From positions 334,082,009 through 334,146,008 of the forward strand of contig NC_073693.1 in assembly GCF_029784155.1 (NCBI RefSeq): a stretch of 64,000 bases of DNA, given 5' to 3'. The position numbers and the translations under genes were made by a program. This DNA is from Uranotaenia lowii (Eukaryota; Arthropoda; Insecta; Diptera; Culicidae). This document shows, piece after piece, positions 47,727-58,496 of the stretch. Each line of letters starts with the position of its first letter. Within the stretch, counting starts at the first letter, position 1. Under the pieces are notes generated by a model, which ran no database searches, had not been told where the DNA came from, and worked only from the letters and a program-made list of their open reading frames with translations.

Positions 47727-48746
47727 AGGGAGATGGGGGCATAATGGCCACCTTAAGGAAAACGCTTATTTAACCATAGAAAATAGCTATAATATGGAGG
47801 TTACATTATTGTTTCGTGTTCAGACACTTGAAAAGCCTATTCCCTAACGGGCTGAAACGTGAAAAACTAGATGAAAACGTTAAAAAATGCATTTTAAAAA
47901 AAAATTGCCAAAAGCTGAAATCCAGCCACTGTAGAGGCATAATGAGAACCCCCCTGAGGCAGTATGAGCACCATTAATCAGTGCAAGATGTGCGTTTTCT
48001 GCCGGGGAATCTAGCAGCGAATTCAACTCGATGAAGTCAGGTGAGTCGTAGATTCATCAAACAAAGCAATAACAATATAATCTAGGTCTGTTTGTAGAAT
48101 ACAAACAATTTACGCACGCTCATACATTATGTGCTTTGCTTGGAGGATGATGCTACTAGCCGTAAAATGTAACAATAAAAAAAGCGATCATGAATTGTAA
48201 ATGGAAAAAAATCACCTCGAACAGAAATCGAACTCTAGTATTTTAATTACCTCTCCGACACCTTACCAATAGACTGAATCGTCGGATGAAAACTAGTCAA
48301 TTTTAATTCGCTGCTAGATTCTACAGCAGAAAATGCTCATTATGCCTCGATAATATGGTGCTCTATATGCCCCTAGTCAACAAATTTAAGTAAAAACGTG
48401 TTTTAAAATTGATTTAAGCGAAAAATAAAAAATTTTATGATATTTGGGAAACAATGTGTAGATCATGTTGCAGTGCGTACATTTCAGATCAAGCGGATTT
48501 AAAGGTCATAAAAGCTTATTTGGTGGTGCTCAAAAATTATAATATTTTCGTCACTTGAGAACCTAGCTGGTTATTGTTTAATATTTCTGTAAAGATTGAA
48601 AAGGATATTTCTTTTTTGGTGAAAAATTAATACTATAGGTAGTACGAAACAAGTCCTCGTGAAAATTTGTTTAAGAAAATACGTACTTATGTAGAAAAAT
48701 GGAGTGCTCATTATGCCCTGGGTGCTCATTATGCCCTCATCTCCCC
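47727..48746. mobile_element. 1.0-kb TA-flanked element with GGGAGATG(A/G)GGG ends
   Basis: The left AGGGAGATGGGGGCATAATG and right CATTATGCCCTCATCTCCC are inverted, each flanked by TA (47725-47726; 48747-48748), as for Tc1/mariner targets. The core GGCATAATGAG recurs inside in both orientations near 47937, 48342 and 48708, and a second inner inverted pair (GAATCTAGCAGCGAATT near 48008; AATTCGCTGCTAGATTC near 48306) encloses a tRNA-like sequence. No transposase frame is visible, so it is non-autonomous. Confidence 0.78.
48215..48285 (-). mobile_element. tRNA-like sequence inside the TA-flanked element
   Basis: On the minus strand an A-box-like TTCAGTCTATTGGTAAGG (48262-48279) and a B-box-like GAGTTCGATTTCT (48223-48235) are correctly ordered and spaced for a Pol III internal promoter. 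The stems are degraded. It may be a SINE inserted into the element or a tRNA pseudogene captured by it; it lies between the inner inverted pair. Confidence 0.45.
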
Positions 48747-48749
48747 TAT

Positions 48750-50390
48750 TGCTAAGCTCCTCTTGCTGAATCTTAAGACTCTGACTGAAAATTTTACTAA
48801 AATACACATAATGAGTGCTAAAATGTACGATTCTCAATACTAAGTAAGTACATTTGCCAAACTCGATTATAATCAGATTTATAATCAGTCGTAATTACGA
48901 TTCGTGCTGAAAAAATATTGTTTTTGCAATTTATTGAAAGAATAACTCTTGTTTATTTCTCTTGTTTCTGTAGTTTCATAATCTATGAAATTTAAGTACA
49001 GTGTTTTTTTAATGAATTTTTTTTATCTCCGATGGGTTATTATTATTCTTTGTTTGTTTTCGGCGTTCGCCGAAATGAAAATAACTTATATACAATAATG
49101 ATGTCCAGTTTTACGCACATTAGGATAGTAACGACTTAATTCATTAAATTACATTATGCGTCGTATGGAAATCCGTTACAGATTTCAGATTTTAATTAAA
49201 TTTTCTTAAAGTAATGAAACCTTAATGATGCCAGTTTGATTTAATTTTGAACACTTAATAAATCTAAATAAAAATGAATAAAAAATCATGCTATCATTTT
49301 GATCTCACTTTTTTGCTCTGTCGTAATATATGAATCCTTAATGATACCTTGTTTTGTGACCTTAGAAAAAACAAAACCAAATATTGCTTTCATTTTGGTC
49401 TCAATACCTTACTTAGGTATTGATTTGGTATCATATGTCATATATCATATCGACATATTAATGCTTCAATGAAACTTGGTTACTGTTTGCTATCAATTCA
49501 GGCATCAAAGTCAGCTCGGGATACTTATAACTGTGCTAATATTTTAGGACGTTTCGGCTTCGCAGTCAGTAGAAATATTAATTAACAATCCAACATCAAC
49601 TCTGCCATTAAAAATCTATCAGACACAAACAGTACACACTCTGTAAGTCGAACAAGTTGAAATGTAATACACAAAAATTATTCATCCCATTATAATTAAT
49701 TGTAGATTTTCCCTGATGATGATCTGGTTCATGGTCATGTTTTGAAAAACAATTTCAACAGACTGAGACGTCCAAAATTAGACTTCATTCACCAGTCGCA
49801 GATCCATCATCTAACACTCATAATGTAGATTTTTATGACAATAAAAAACTTATTTAAGAAATTTTTTTTTGTATAGTGTGAAAAAAGTAAGTTGATTGAA
49901 TTTTTAAGGCATTGATATAGTTAAAAATAATTAACAGTACTGAGTCAAGTTTAACTAATGAAAAAATACCTTAGTATATGATTTTTCAAGCAGTTGAGTG
50001 TTAAGTGCTACTTTTTCATTTTTCCCGGAATTCCGGGGAACGAATCATCAGATTTCCTGAGAACGATAAAATGGCCGGCATAAATGGTCAACTATGAGTT
50101 TATAATGCATAACGATTTCTCTTGCTACAAACTTTTTTTTTGAGATTTTCAGATTTATAAATACCTTCATACTCTCCAATGCGAATTAAATTGTTTTCCT
50201 CAATGTATGTTTTCCCACTTGATATTTTAAAACTTATAAAGTTTGTGTATGTTTCTTTGACAAGTTATGGAGGCATCTATGGAAAATTTTAAAGAAAATG
50301 TATGTTATTTTACCGAGCAGTGGATCAAACGCTAAGTAACAAATCTTGAATTTATTAATTTTCATCCAGATTTCCTGAATTTTGAACTTT
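48750..50390. other. AT-rich spacer, no gene seen
   Basis: AT-rich unique sequence with no supported feature. Confidence 0.5.
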
Positions 50391-50439
50391 TAATGAAGTT
50401 TGCTAGTTTTGATTACTGTTTAGAACAAAATTTTGATTT

Positions 50440-50500
50440 TTTCTCCTCGGGGCCCTCTTCAGCAGCTGGGCGGCCCGGGGCAATTGCCCCCAATACTCCA
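50440..50500. repeat. GC-rich palindromic fragment
   Basis: A sudden GC-rich patch holds GGCGGCCCGGGG followed by the perfect 14-bp palindrome GGGGCAATTGCCCC (50477-50490). Such GC-rich palindromic ends occur in some hAT-like elements, but no partner terminus was found. The 67-codon frame covering it is probably chance. Confidence 0.35.
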
Positions 50501-50899
50501 ACAAAAAAGAAGATGAAAGTTAAACAGGAGTTGACATATTTAAGACCACCTATAATTACAAACGGAACTATGTATATGAAGCAATTTTTTTTTTGAGACT
50601 TCAAAAATGATGACCTTTTAAAAATGGGCCATTTTATCGTTTTGTTTGTTTTAAAGCTACACTTTGCTATAACAAAAGCCACGCGTATGTCAAAAAACTG
50701 TCATAATTTCGGATTATGAATTTTTGAATCATTTAGCTTTTAAAAATTGTAAAAACAACTGCGGGTTTTTTGATAATTTTTGTTTTAAGTTGGGATACAT
50801 TTTTCACTTTTTCCGATATTTAATGCTGCTTCAGCAAATAAAAATAACAAGAATTACACATTTTTATTTAACGACTTTCAAGCTTCATTAGATAACGTT

Positions 50900-51330
50900 G
50901 CATTTACTTTAACCAGCACTGTTACCAAAAAAGTGTATCACACCGTTTTGTCTCGCAGCATTGCCAAAACGGTAAAAGCGGGAAGCAAAATATATTCCGG
51001 TCCGGTCCGAAAATATGACGCCGGGAATGCCAAAGACCCACTTTTGGGATGCATCTCGGAAAACGAAGACGACGCAAAATTATCAAACATTTTGTACATC
51101 GACAAGAGGATTCCCCCTTCTACTCATATTTCCTCCTTCGGTTCTGACTCCTCTTGACTTTTGAATACATCAACATCAACACCGAACTGATGTTTGGCGG
51201 AAAGAAGGGAAGATGCATTTTCTTCCATCATCATCGGTTTGAAGCTTTTACTGATGGGATTTCTTTCCTGTTGGGGAAGCGGTTGAAGGTTAGTGGGAAA
51301 ATTTGATCGAGGAACTGACATTGGTCCGTC
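50900..51330. other. GC-richer block with overlapping open frames, function unclear
   Basis: On the plus strand an open frame at 50933-51157 (non-ATG start) encodes ...DPLLGCISENEDDAKLSNIL...; on the minus strand an ATG frame at 51321-51124 encodes MSVPRSNFPTNLQPLPQQER... and ends ...ESEPKEEI. The composition is protein-like in both, but no domain is recognised and no clear splice pair was found. One could be a real exon, or the block could be a regulatory element. Confidence 0.2.
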
Positions 51331-51559
51331 GTAATTTGTGTTAGTTTTTGAAGTAAGGAAGAAGTGTTCCAGTTAGAAGTTTTTTTTACATCTTGTTCCT
51401 AATAACTTACTTCATTTAGTCTCTTATATTTTACAAAGTAATAAATTATTCCCATAAACGAAACTTCACCAAATTCTTCGTTTTGATGAACCGAGGACCA
51501 CTTGCAATGAAATTATCACTAAATCAACACAACCGAAACAATAGCCGTCATTTCGTTAG

Positions 51560-51830
51560 TCCAATTCATCTTCCCCCAGTTTCCAGGAGAGAAGAGAACC
51601 GGAAATGGCATCTAGCTGTTGCCATTATTGCTACTACATGACGTCTGGTCGCAATAAATTGTCCCAACATCCACCAGTAGTTGACCGACTATAGTTGCTA
51701 CTACTACTAGTGGTCTAGTCTGATGTCGAGTAAAAGGTGCTGTTGGAGGTTTTAGTTCGCTTTTAGTTGTCCGTCGTCGTCGTCGTGGGTGTAAGTATGC
51801 TCACTTTGGCACTCTTTCCCTCCCTCAACT
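51560..51830 (+). promoter_or_regulatory. 5'UTR-like block with splice donor
   Basis: Trinucleotide-rich sequence (CTACTACTACTAG, GTCGTCGTCGTCG) leads to TGGGT|GTAAGTATG, a consensus donor with GT at 51791. It contains a CATGACGTC word at 51637. It resembles an untranslated first exon of a plus-strand gene. No coding exon with a matching acceptor is visible before the window ends. Confidence 0.28.
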
Positions 51831-51989
51831 CAACTCCTAATGATTTATCCAACTACAAACAGACTGGCAGATGGCCCCCGGAATGCCACAAAAAAACAAG
51901 TGGCAAACATTGGACGTTATTAATGTGGCAGCAAGCAACAACAACGACGATTTTCAGCAACTTCTACAAAGGTTGGACGAAAAACTGAC

Positions 51990-52660
51990 CTAAGTTTGGG
52001 GAAACTCCCTCAATGCAATAAGTCATTTAATCAAGCAAAAGATGGGAAAATCTACTTTTCACAAAAATTTGTGTCCTCAGAACCAGTAGTTTTCTCTAGG
52101 AAGGACATTTGCACCTAGAAAATCTGATTCTGGGGCTGTTTATTTTTTGATCGTATTTTTTCCCCATTAATTTTCGGACCAACTCCTCTCTTGAGGGATG
52201 ACCTGGACCATTTGCTTCTAGTCAGTACATTCATAGAAGGGAGGAACGTTAACTGTAGTTTCTGAGTACGGTTTCGTTTTCGATTTTATGCACTTGCACA
52301 GGTTCGGAGCGATTTACTGGATCACATTTCTTTTGAAGATAGACCGGAATTTATATTTGGGCTACAGAAAGGCTGAAAACATTGTGCTGCAATTGGCGAG
52401 GAATAAAAAATAAAATTATGTTCATGTAAAGGTAGTCGAAGTCTTTCATGCTGACTATACTTACAAATTTCTGGAATAAGTTGATTTCGAATTAATATTT
52501 TAATCTTGAAAGTGCATAGAATTTTTCATGCGTTTCATCGTTTTTTTGTATTTATGTAAAATAATCTTTGTAACTGAACTTTTCTTAAAAAGTGTCAGTT
52601 CTGGGCTTTTTTGTATGTCAATGTTGTGCAATTATAAGATGATTTATATTAAATTTTGAA
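51990..52660. other. Spacer before satellite C, no gene seen
   Basis: AT-rich sequence with no supported exon or repeat boundary. Confidence 0.5.
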
Positions 52661-52661
52661 T

Positions 52662-55600
52662 TTTTTGTCATTTTTGTCATTTTTGTCATTTTTGTCATTT
52701 TTGTCATTTTTGTCATTTTTGTCATTTTTGTCATTTTTGTCATTTTTTGTCATGTTATTTTTGTCATTTTTGTCATTTTTGTCATTTTTGTCATTTTTGT
52801 CATTTTTGTCATTTTTGTCATTTTTGTCATTTTTGTCATTTTTGTCATTTTTGTCATTTTTGTCATTTTTGTCATTTTTGTCATTTTTGTCATTTTTGTC
52901 ATTTTTGTCATTTTTGTCATTTTTGTCATTTTTGTCATTTTTGTCATTTTTGTCATTTTTGTCATTTTTGTCATTTTTGTCATTTTTGTCATTTTTGTCA
53001 TTTTTGTCATTTTTGTCATTTTTGTCATTTTTGTCATTTTTGTCATTTTTGTCATTTTTGTCATTTTTGTCATTTTTGTCATTTTTGTCATTTTTGTCAT
53101 TTTTGTCATTTTTGTCATTTTTGTCATTTTTGTCATTTTTGTCATTTTTGTCATTTTTGTCATTTTTGTCATTTTTGTCATTTTTGTCATTTTTGTCATT
53201 TTTGTCATTTTTGTCATTTTTGTCATTTTTGTCATTTTTGTCATTTTTGTCATTTTTGTCATTTTTGTCATTTTTGTCATTTTTGTCATTTTTGTCATTT
53301 TTGTCATTTTTGTCATTTTTGTCATTTTTGTCATTTTTGTCATTTTTGTCATTTTTGTCATTTTTGTCATTTTTGTCATTTTTGTCATTTTTGTCATTTT
53401 TGTCATTTTTGTCATTTTTGTCATTTTTGTCATTTTTGTCATTTTTGTCATTTTTGTCATTTTTGTCATTTTTGTCATTTTTGTCATTTTTGTCATTTTT
53501 GTCATTTTTGTCATTTTTGTCATTTTTATCATTTTTGTCATTTTTGTCATTTTTGTCATTTTTGTCATTTTTGTCATTTTTGTCATTTTTGTCATTTTTG
53601 TCATTTTTGTCATTTTTGTCATTTTTGTCATTTTTGTCATTTTTGTCATTTTTGTCATTTTTGTCATTTTTGTCATTTTTGTCATTTTTGTCATTTTTGT
53701 CATTTTTGTCATTTTTGTCATTTTTGTCATTTTTGTCATTTTTGTCATTTTTGTCATTTTTGTCATTTTTGTCATTTTTGTCATTTTTGTCATTTTTGTC
53801 ATTTTTGTCATTTTTGTCATTTTTGTCATTTTTGTCATTTTTGTCATTTTTGTCATTTTTGTCATTTTTGTCATTTTTGTCATTTTTGTCATTTTTGTCA
53901 TTTTTGTCATTTTTGTCATTTTTGTCATTTTTGTCATTTTTGTCATTTTTGTCATTTTTGTCATTTTTGTCATTTTTGTCATCTTTGTCATTTTTGTCAT
54001 TTTTGTCATTTTTGTCATTTTTGTCATTTTTGTCATTTTTGTCATTTTTGTCATTTTTGTCATTTTTGTCATTTTTGTCATTTTTGTCATTTTTGTCATT
54101 TTTGTCATTTTTGTCATTTTTGTCATTTTTGTCATTTTTGTCATTTTTGTCATTTTTGTCATTTTTTATCATTTTTATCATTTTTGTCATTTTTGTCATT
54201 TTTGTCATTTTTGTCATGTTTGTCATTCTGTCATTTTTGTCATTTTTGTCATTTTTGCCATTTTTGTCATTTTTTGTCATTTTTGTCATTTTTGTCATTT
54301 TTGTCATTTTTGTCATTTTTGTCATTTTTGTCATTTTTGTCATTTTTGTCATTTTTGTCATTTTTGTCATTTTTGTCATTTTTGTCATTTTTGTCATTTT
54401 TGTCATTTTTGTCATTTTTGTCATTTTTGTCATTTTTGTCATTTTTGTCATTTTTGTCATTTTTGTCATTTTTGTCATTTTTGTCATTTTTGTCATTTTT
54501 GTCATTTTTGTCATTTTTGTCATTTTTGTCATTTTTGTCATTTTTGTCATTTTTGTCATTTTTGTCATTTTTGTCATTTTTGTCATTTTTGTCATTTTTG
54601 TCATTTTTGTCATTTTTGTCATTTTTGTCATTTTTGTCATTTTTGTCATTTTTGTCATTTTTGTCATTTTTGTCATTTTTGTCATTTTTGTCATTTTTGT
54701 CATTTTTGTCATTTTTGTCATTTTTGTCATTTTTGTCATTTTTGTCATTTTTGTCATTTTTGTCATTTTTGTCATTTTTGTCATTTTTGTCATTTTTGTC
54801 ATTTTTGTCATTTTTGTCATTTTTGTCATTTTTGTCATTTTTGTCATTTTTGTCATTTTTGTCATTTTTGTCATTTTTGTCATTTTTGTCATTTTTGTCA
54901 TTTTTGTCATTTTTGTCATTTTTGTCATTTTTGTCATTTTTGTCATTTTTTGTCATTTTTGTCATTTTTGTCATTTTTGTCATTTTTGTCATTTTTGTCA
55001 TTTTTGTCATTTTTGTCATTTTTGTAATTTTTGTCATTTTTGTCATTTTTGTCATTTTTGTCATTTTTGTCATTTTTGTCATTTTTGTCATTTTTGTCAT
55101 TTTTGTCATCTTTGTCATTTTTGTCATTTTTGTCATTTTTGTCATTTTTGTCATTTTTGTCATTTTTGTCATTTTTGTCATTTTTGTCATTTTTGTCATT
55201 TTTGTCATTTTTGTCATTTTTGTCATTTTTGTCATTTTTGTCATTTTTGTCATTTTTGTCATTTTTGTCATTTTTGTCATTTTTGTCATTTTTGTCATTT
55301 TTGTCATTTTTGTCATTTTTGTCATTTTTGTCATTTTTGTCATTTTTGTCATTTTTGTCATTTTTGTCATTTTTGTCATTTTTTATCATTTTTATCATTT
55401 TTGTCATTTTTGTCATTTTTGTCATTTTTGTCATGTTTGTCATTCTGTCATTTTTGTCATTTTTGTCATTTTTGCCATTTTTGTCATTTTTTGTCATTTT
55501 TGTCATTTTTGTCATTTTTGTCATTTTTGTCATTTTTGTCATTTTTGTCATTTTTGTCATTTTTGTCATTTTTGTCATTTTTGTCATTTTTGTCATTTTT

Positions 55601-56808
55601 GTCATTTTTGTCATTTTTGTCATTTTTGTCATTTTTGTCATTTTTGTCATTTTTGTCATTTTTGTCATTTTTGTCATTTTTGTCATTTTTGTCATTTTTG
55701 TCATTTTTGTCATTTTTGTCATTTTTGTCATTTTTGTCATTTTTGTCATTTTTGTCATTTTTGTCATTTTTGTCATTTTTGTCATTTTTGTCATTTTTGT
55801 CATTTTTGTCATTTTTGTCATTTTTGTCATTTTTGTCATTTTTGTCATTTTTGTCATGTTTGTCATTCTGTCATTTTTGTCATTTTTGTCATTTTTGTCA
55901 TTTTTGTCATTTTTGTCATTTTTGTCATTTTTGTCATTTTTGTCATTTTTGTCATTTTTGTCATTTTTGTCATTTTTGTCATTTTTGTCATTTTTGTCAT
56001 TTTTGTCATTTTTGTCATTTTTGTCATTTTTGTCATTTTTGTCATTTTTGTCATTTTTGTCATTTTTGTCATTTTTGTCATTTTTGTCATTTTTGTCATT
56101 TTTGTCATTTTTGTCATTTCTGTCATTTTTGTCATTTTTGTCATTTTTGTCATTTTTGTCATTTTTGTCATTTTTGTCATTTTTGTCATTTTTGTCATTT
56201 TTGTCATTTTTGTCATTTTTGTCATTTTTGTCATTTTTGTCATTTTTGTCATTTTTGTCATTTTTGTCATTTTTGTCATTTTTTGTCATTTTTGTCATTT
56301 TTGTCATTTTTGTCATTTTTGTCATTTTTGTCATTTTTGTTATTTTTGTCATTTTTGTCATTTTTGTCATTTTTGTCATTTTTGTCATTTTTGTCATTTT
56401 TGTCATTTTTGTCATTTTTGTCATTTTTGTCATTTTTGTCATTTTTGTCATTTTTGTCATTTTTGTCATTTTTGTCATTTTTGTCATTTTTGTCATTTTT
56501 GTCATTTTTGTCATTTTTGTCATTTCTGTCATTTTTGTCATTTTTGTCATTTTTGTCATTTTTGTCATTTTTGTCATTTTTGTCATTTTTGTCATTTTTG
56601 TCATTTTTGTCATTTTTGTCATTTTTGTCATTTTTGTCATTTTTGTCATTTTTGTCATTTTTGTCATTTTTGTCATTTTTGTCATTTTTTGTCATTTTTG
56701 TCATTTTTGTCATTTTTGTCATTTTTGTCATTTTTGTCATTTTTGTCATTTTTGTCATTTTTGTCATTTTTGTCATTTTTGTCATTTTTGTCATTTTTGT
56801 CATTTTTT
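52662..56808. repeat. Satellite C: 9-bp unit GTCATTTTT, about 460 copies
   Basis: A 4.15-kb, almost pure array. A distinctive cassette of variants (CATTTTTTATCATTTTTATC, CATGTTTGTCATTCTGTC, TTTTTGCCA, then a 10-bp unit) occurs at 54161-54275 and again at 55378-55492, exactly 1217 bp apart; part of it (CATGTTTGTCATTCTG) appears a third time at 55855, 423 bp on. A TTTCTG variant recurs at 56120 and 56526. These are traces of large block duplications. Occasional 8- and 10-bp units shift phase. Open frames of up to 1,400 codons ((LSF)n, (CHF)n, (VIF)n; (MTK)n and (NDK)n on the minus strand) are artefacts of a stop-free unit. Confidence 0.98.
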
Positions 56809-57073
56809 TCTTTTATCATGTTTTTTTGTCTCTTAGGGCCTCAACTGATGTGATGTGATATCAGTGCTATTCTCCTTAACAATTATTTTCTTCTTCTCTT
56901 GTTTTTTATATACCTTTGCTATATTTTTCTATTTTATCTTCTCTATCTTGACTCCAAATAAGCTTTACCAGTTTTGCTTGACAGCAATTCCATTTGCTGT
57001 CACTTTAAAATGTTGCAACAGCCATAAATTTTGTCGGTGTGGGGTTTTTCTCCGATTCTGGGTTGCGCTTTCT
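56809..57073. other. T-rich flank between satellite C and the gap
   Basis: Short T/C-rich unique sequence. Open frames extending from here into the N run are meaningless. Confidence 0.6.
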
Positions 57074-57573
57074 NNNNNNNNNNNNNNNNNNNNNNNNNNN
57101 NNNNNNNNNNNNNNNNNNNNNNNNNNNNNNNNNNNNNNNNNNNNNNNNNNNNNNNNNNNNNNNNNNNNNNNNNNNNNNNNNNNNNNNNNNNNNNNNNNNN
57201 NNNNNNNNNNNNNNNNNNNNNNNNNNNNNNNNNNNNNNNNNNNNNNNNNNNNNNNNNNNNNNNNNNNNNNNNNNNNNNNNNNNNNNNNNNNNNNNNNNNN
57301 NNNNNNNNNNNNNNNNNNNNNNNNNNNNNNNNNNNNNNNNNNNNNNNNNNNNNNNNNNNNNNNNNNNNNNNNNNNNNNNNNNNNNNNNNNNNNNNNNNNN
57401 NNNNNNNNNNNNNNNNNNNNNNNNNNNNNNNNNNNNNNNNNNNNNNNNNNNNNNNNNNNNNNNNNNNNNNNNNNNNNNNNNNNNNNNNNNNNNNNNNNNN
57501 NNNNNNNNNNNNNNNNNNNNNNNNNNNNNNNNNNNNNNNNNNNNNNNNNNNNNNNNNNNNNNNNNNNNNNNNN
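57074..57573. other. Assembly gap, exactly 500 N
   Basis: A run of exactly 500 N is a fixed-size placeholder used in scaffolding, so the true distance and content are unknown. The sequences either side may not be adjacent in the genome, and the true extent of satellite C cannot be judged across it. Confidence 0.99.
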
Positions 57574-58022
57574 TTGTAATTATATATCAACGAAAACACA
57601 AATTATGTAGTTTAAAAATTGATAGTGTAGAGACGCAATCTTAACATCATAAATATATTTTGTTGATTCACTTTTCCCACAATTTGGTTAATTTTCGTAA
57701 ATTCTAGTTCATTTTGCTCAATAATACAAAATCCCTCAAAATTTAAATTGCATTTCCACAAGCCACACAAGCTGGAGAAACAAATTGATGCCAATTAAAG
57801 GCTTGCGCTAATGATGTGGAAGTTCGACCAACGTAGCAGTTTCTAATCATGATTCATCAATAGCTACCGACAACCGAACAACCCAACGGTTGATTCCAGG
57901 TGGTCACCGAAAGTTGGTAACCTGCATGTATTCGATTTCTGATTCCGGAACCTAAAAGGCTCGAATGGGGGTGGGGGAGAATTGGTAGATTCGCTATTTG
58001 TGCACCCAGTAAAAAATTCCCC

Positions 58023-58166
58023 ATGTTGGTCCCTTCTGCCGACAAGGAGCAAAAGAAGAGAGGCAGGCCGTCGAAATTCATAATCCTGAATTCGATTGCC
58101 CGGTACAAGCCAGTGGCCAGTGAGGAAATTGATGACAGATATGTACTACGCCATCGAAGCGGGTAA
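58023..58166 (+). CDS. Candidate small CDS/exon with AT-hook-like motif
   Basis: From ATG 58023 the frame reads 47 codons to TAA 58164-58166 and is open upstream to about 57926. It contains KEQKKRGRPSK, matching the core (RGRP) of an AT-hook, then an acidic stretch ASEEIDDRY. Third positions are G/C-rich compared with surroundings. AGCGG|GTAAAC at the stop could instead be a splice donor (GT at 58163), in which case this is an internal exon. The minus strand is also open here for 119 codons (58216-57857), which weakens the call. Family unknown; nuclear DNA binding is only suggested by the motif. Confidence 0.27.
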   Translation: MLVPSADKEQKKRGRPSKFIILNSIARYKPVASEEIDDRYVLRHRSG

Positions 58167-58496
58167 ACACAAAAGCAAAAATAAACATACCCACACGTGA
58201 ATGGATTCGCACACACTGATATAATTATTCAAATGTATAGACAGTTTATGGCAGTGCGATTTTGGATTCCGTTTTCACATAACACATTGTAAACCTTTAC
58301 TCACAGCCGCAAAGCCGTCAGTCCATACAATGCGTATAGGGAAAGAAAAGATGGAACAGTTTAAGGTAGATTAAGAAGAAATGATGATAGTTGGAATAAA
58401 CTCTACAGTTCTTTTACATAATAACTATTGGTATTCAGTTTATTTTGATAATTATAAAAAAAAAATCTGTGATGGTCAATATCAACTCATTTTGAA

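Noticed and set aside
52649..56858. Frames up to 1,400 codons of (LSF)n, (CHF)n, (VIF)n, (MTK)n, (NDK)n
   Set aside because: Satellite C read in each frame; phase shifts come from 8- and 10-bp units, with no selection to keep frame.
56855..57644. Long frames across the N run
   Set aside because: They consist mostly of unknown residues from the 500-N gap.
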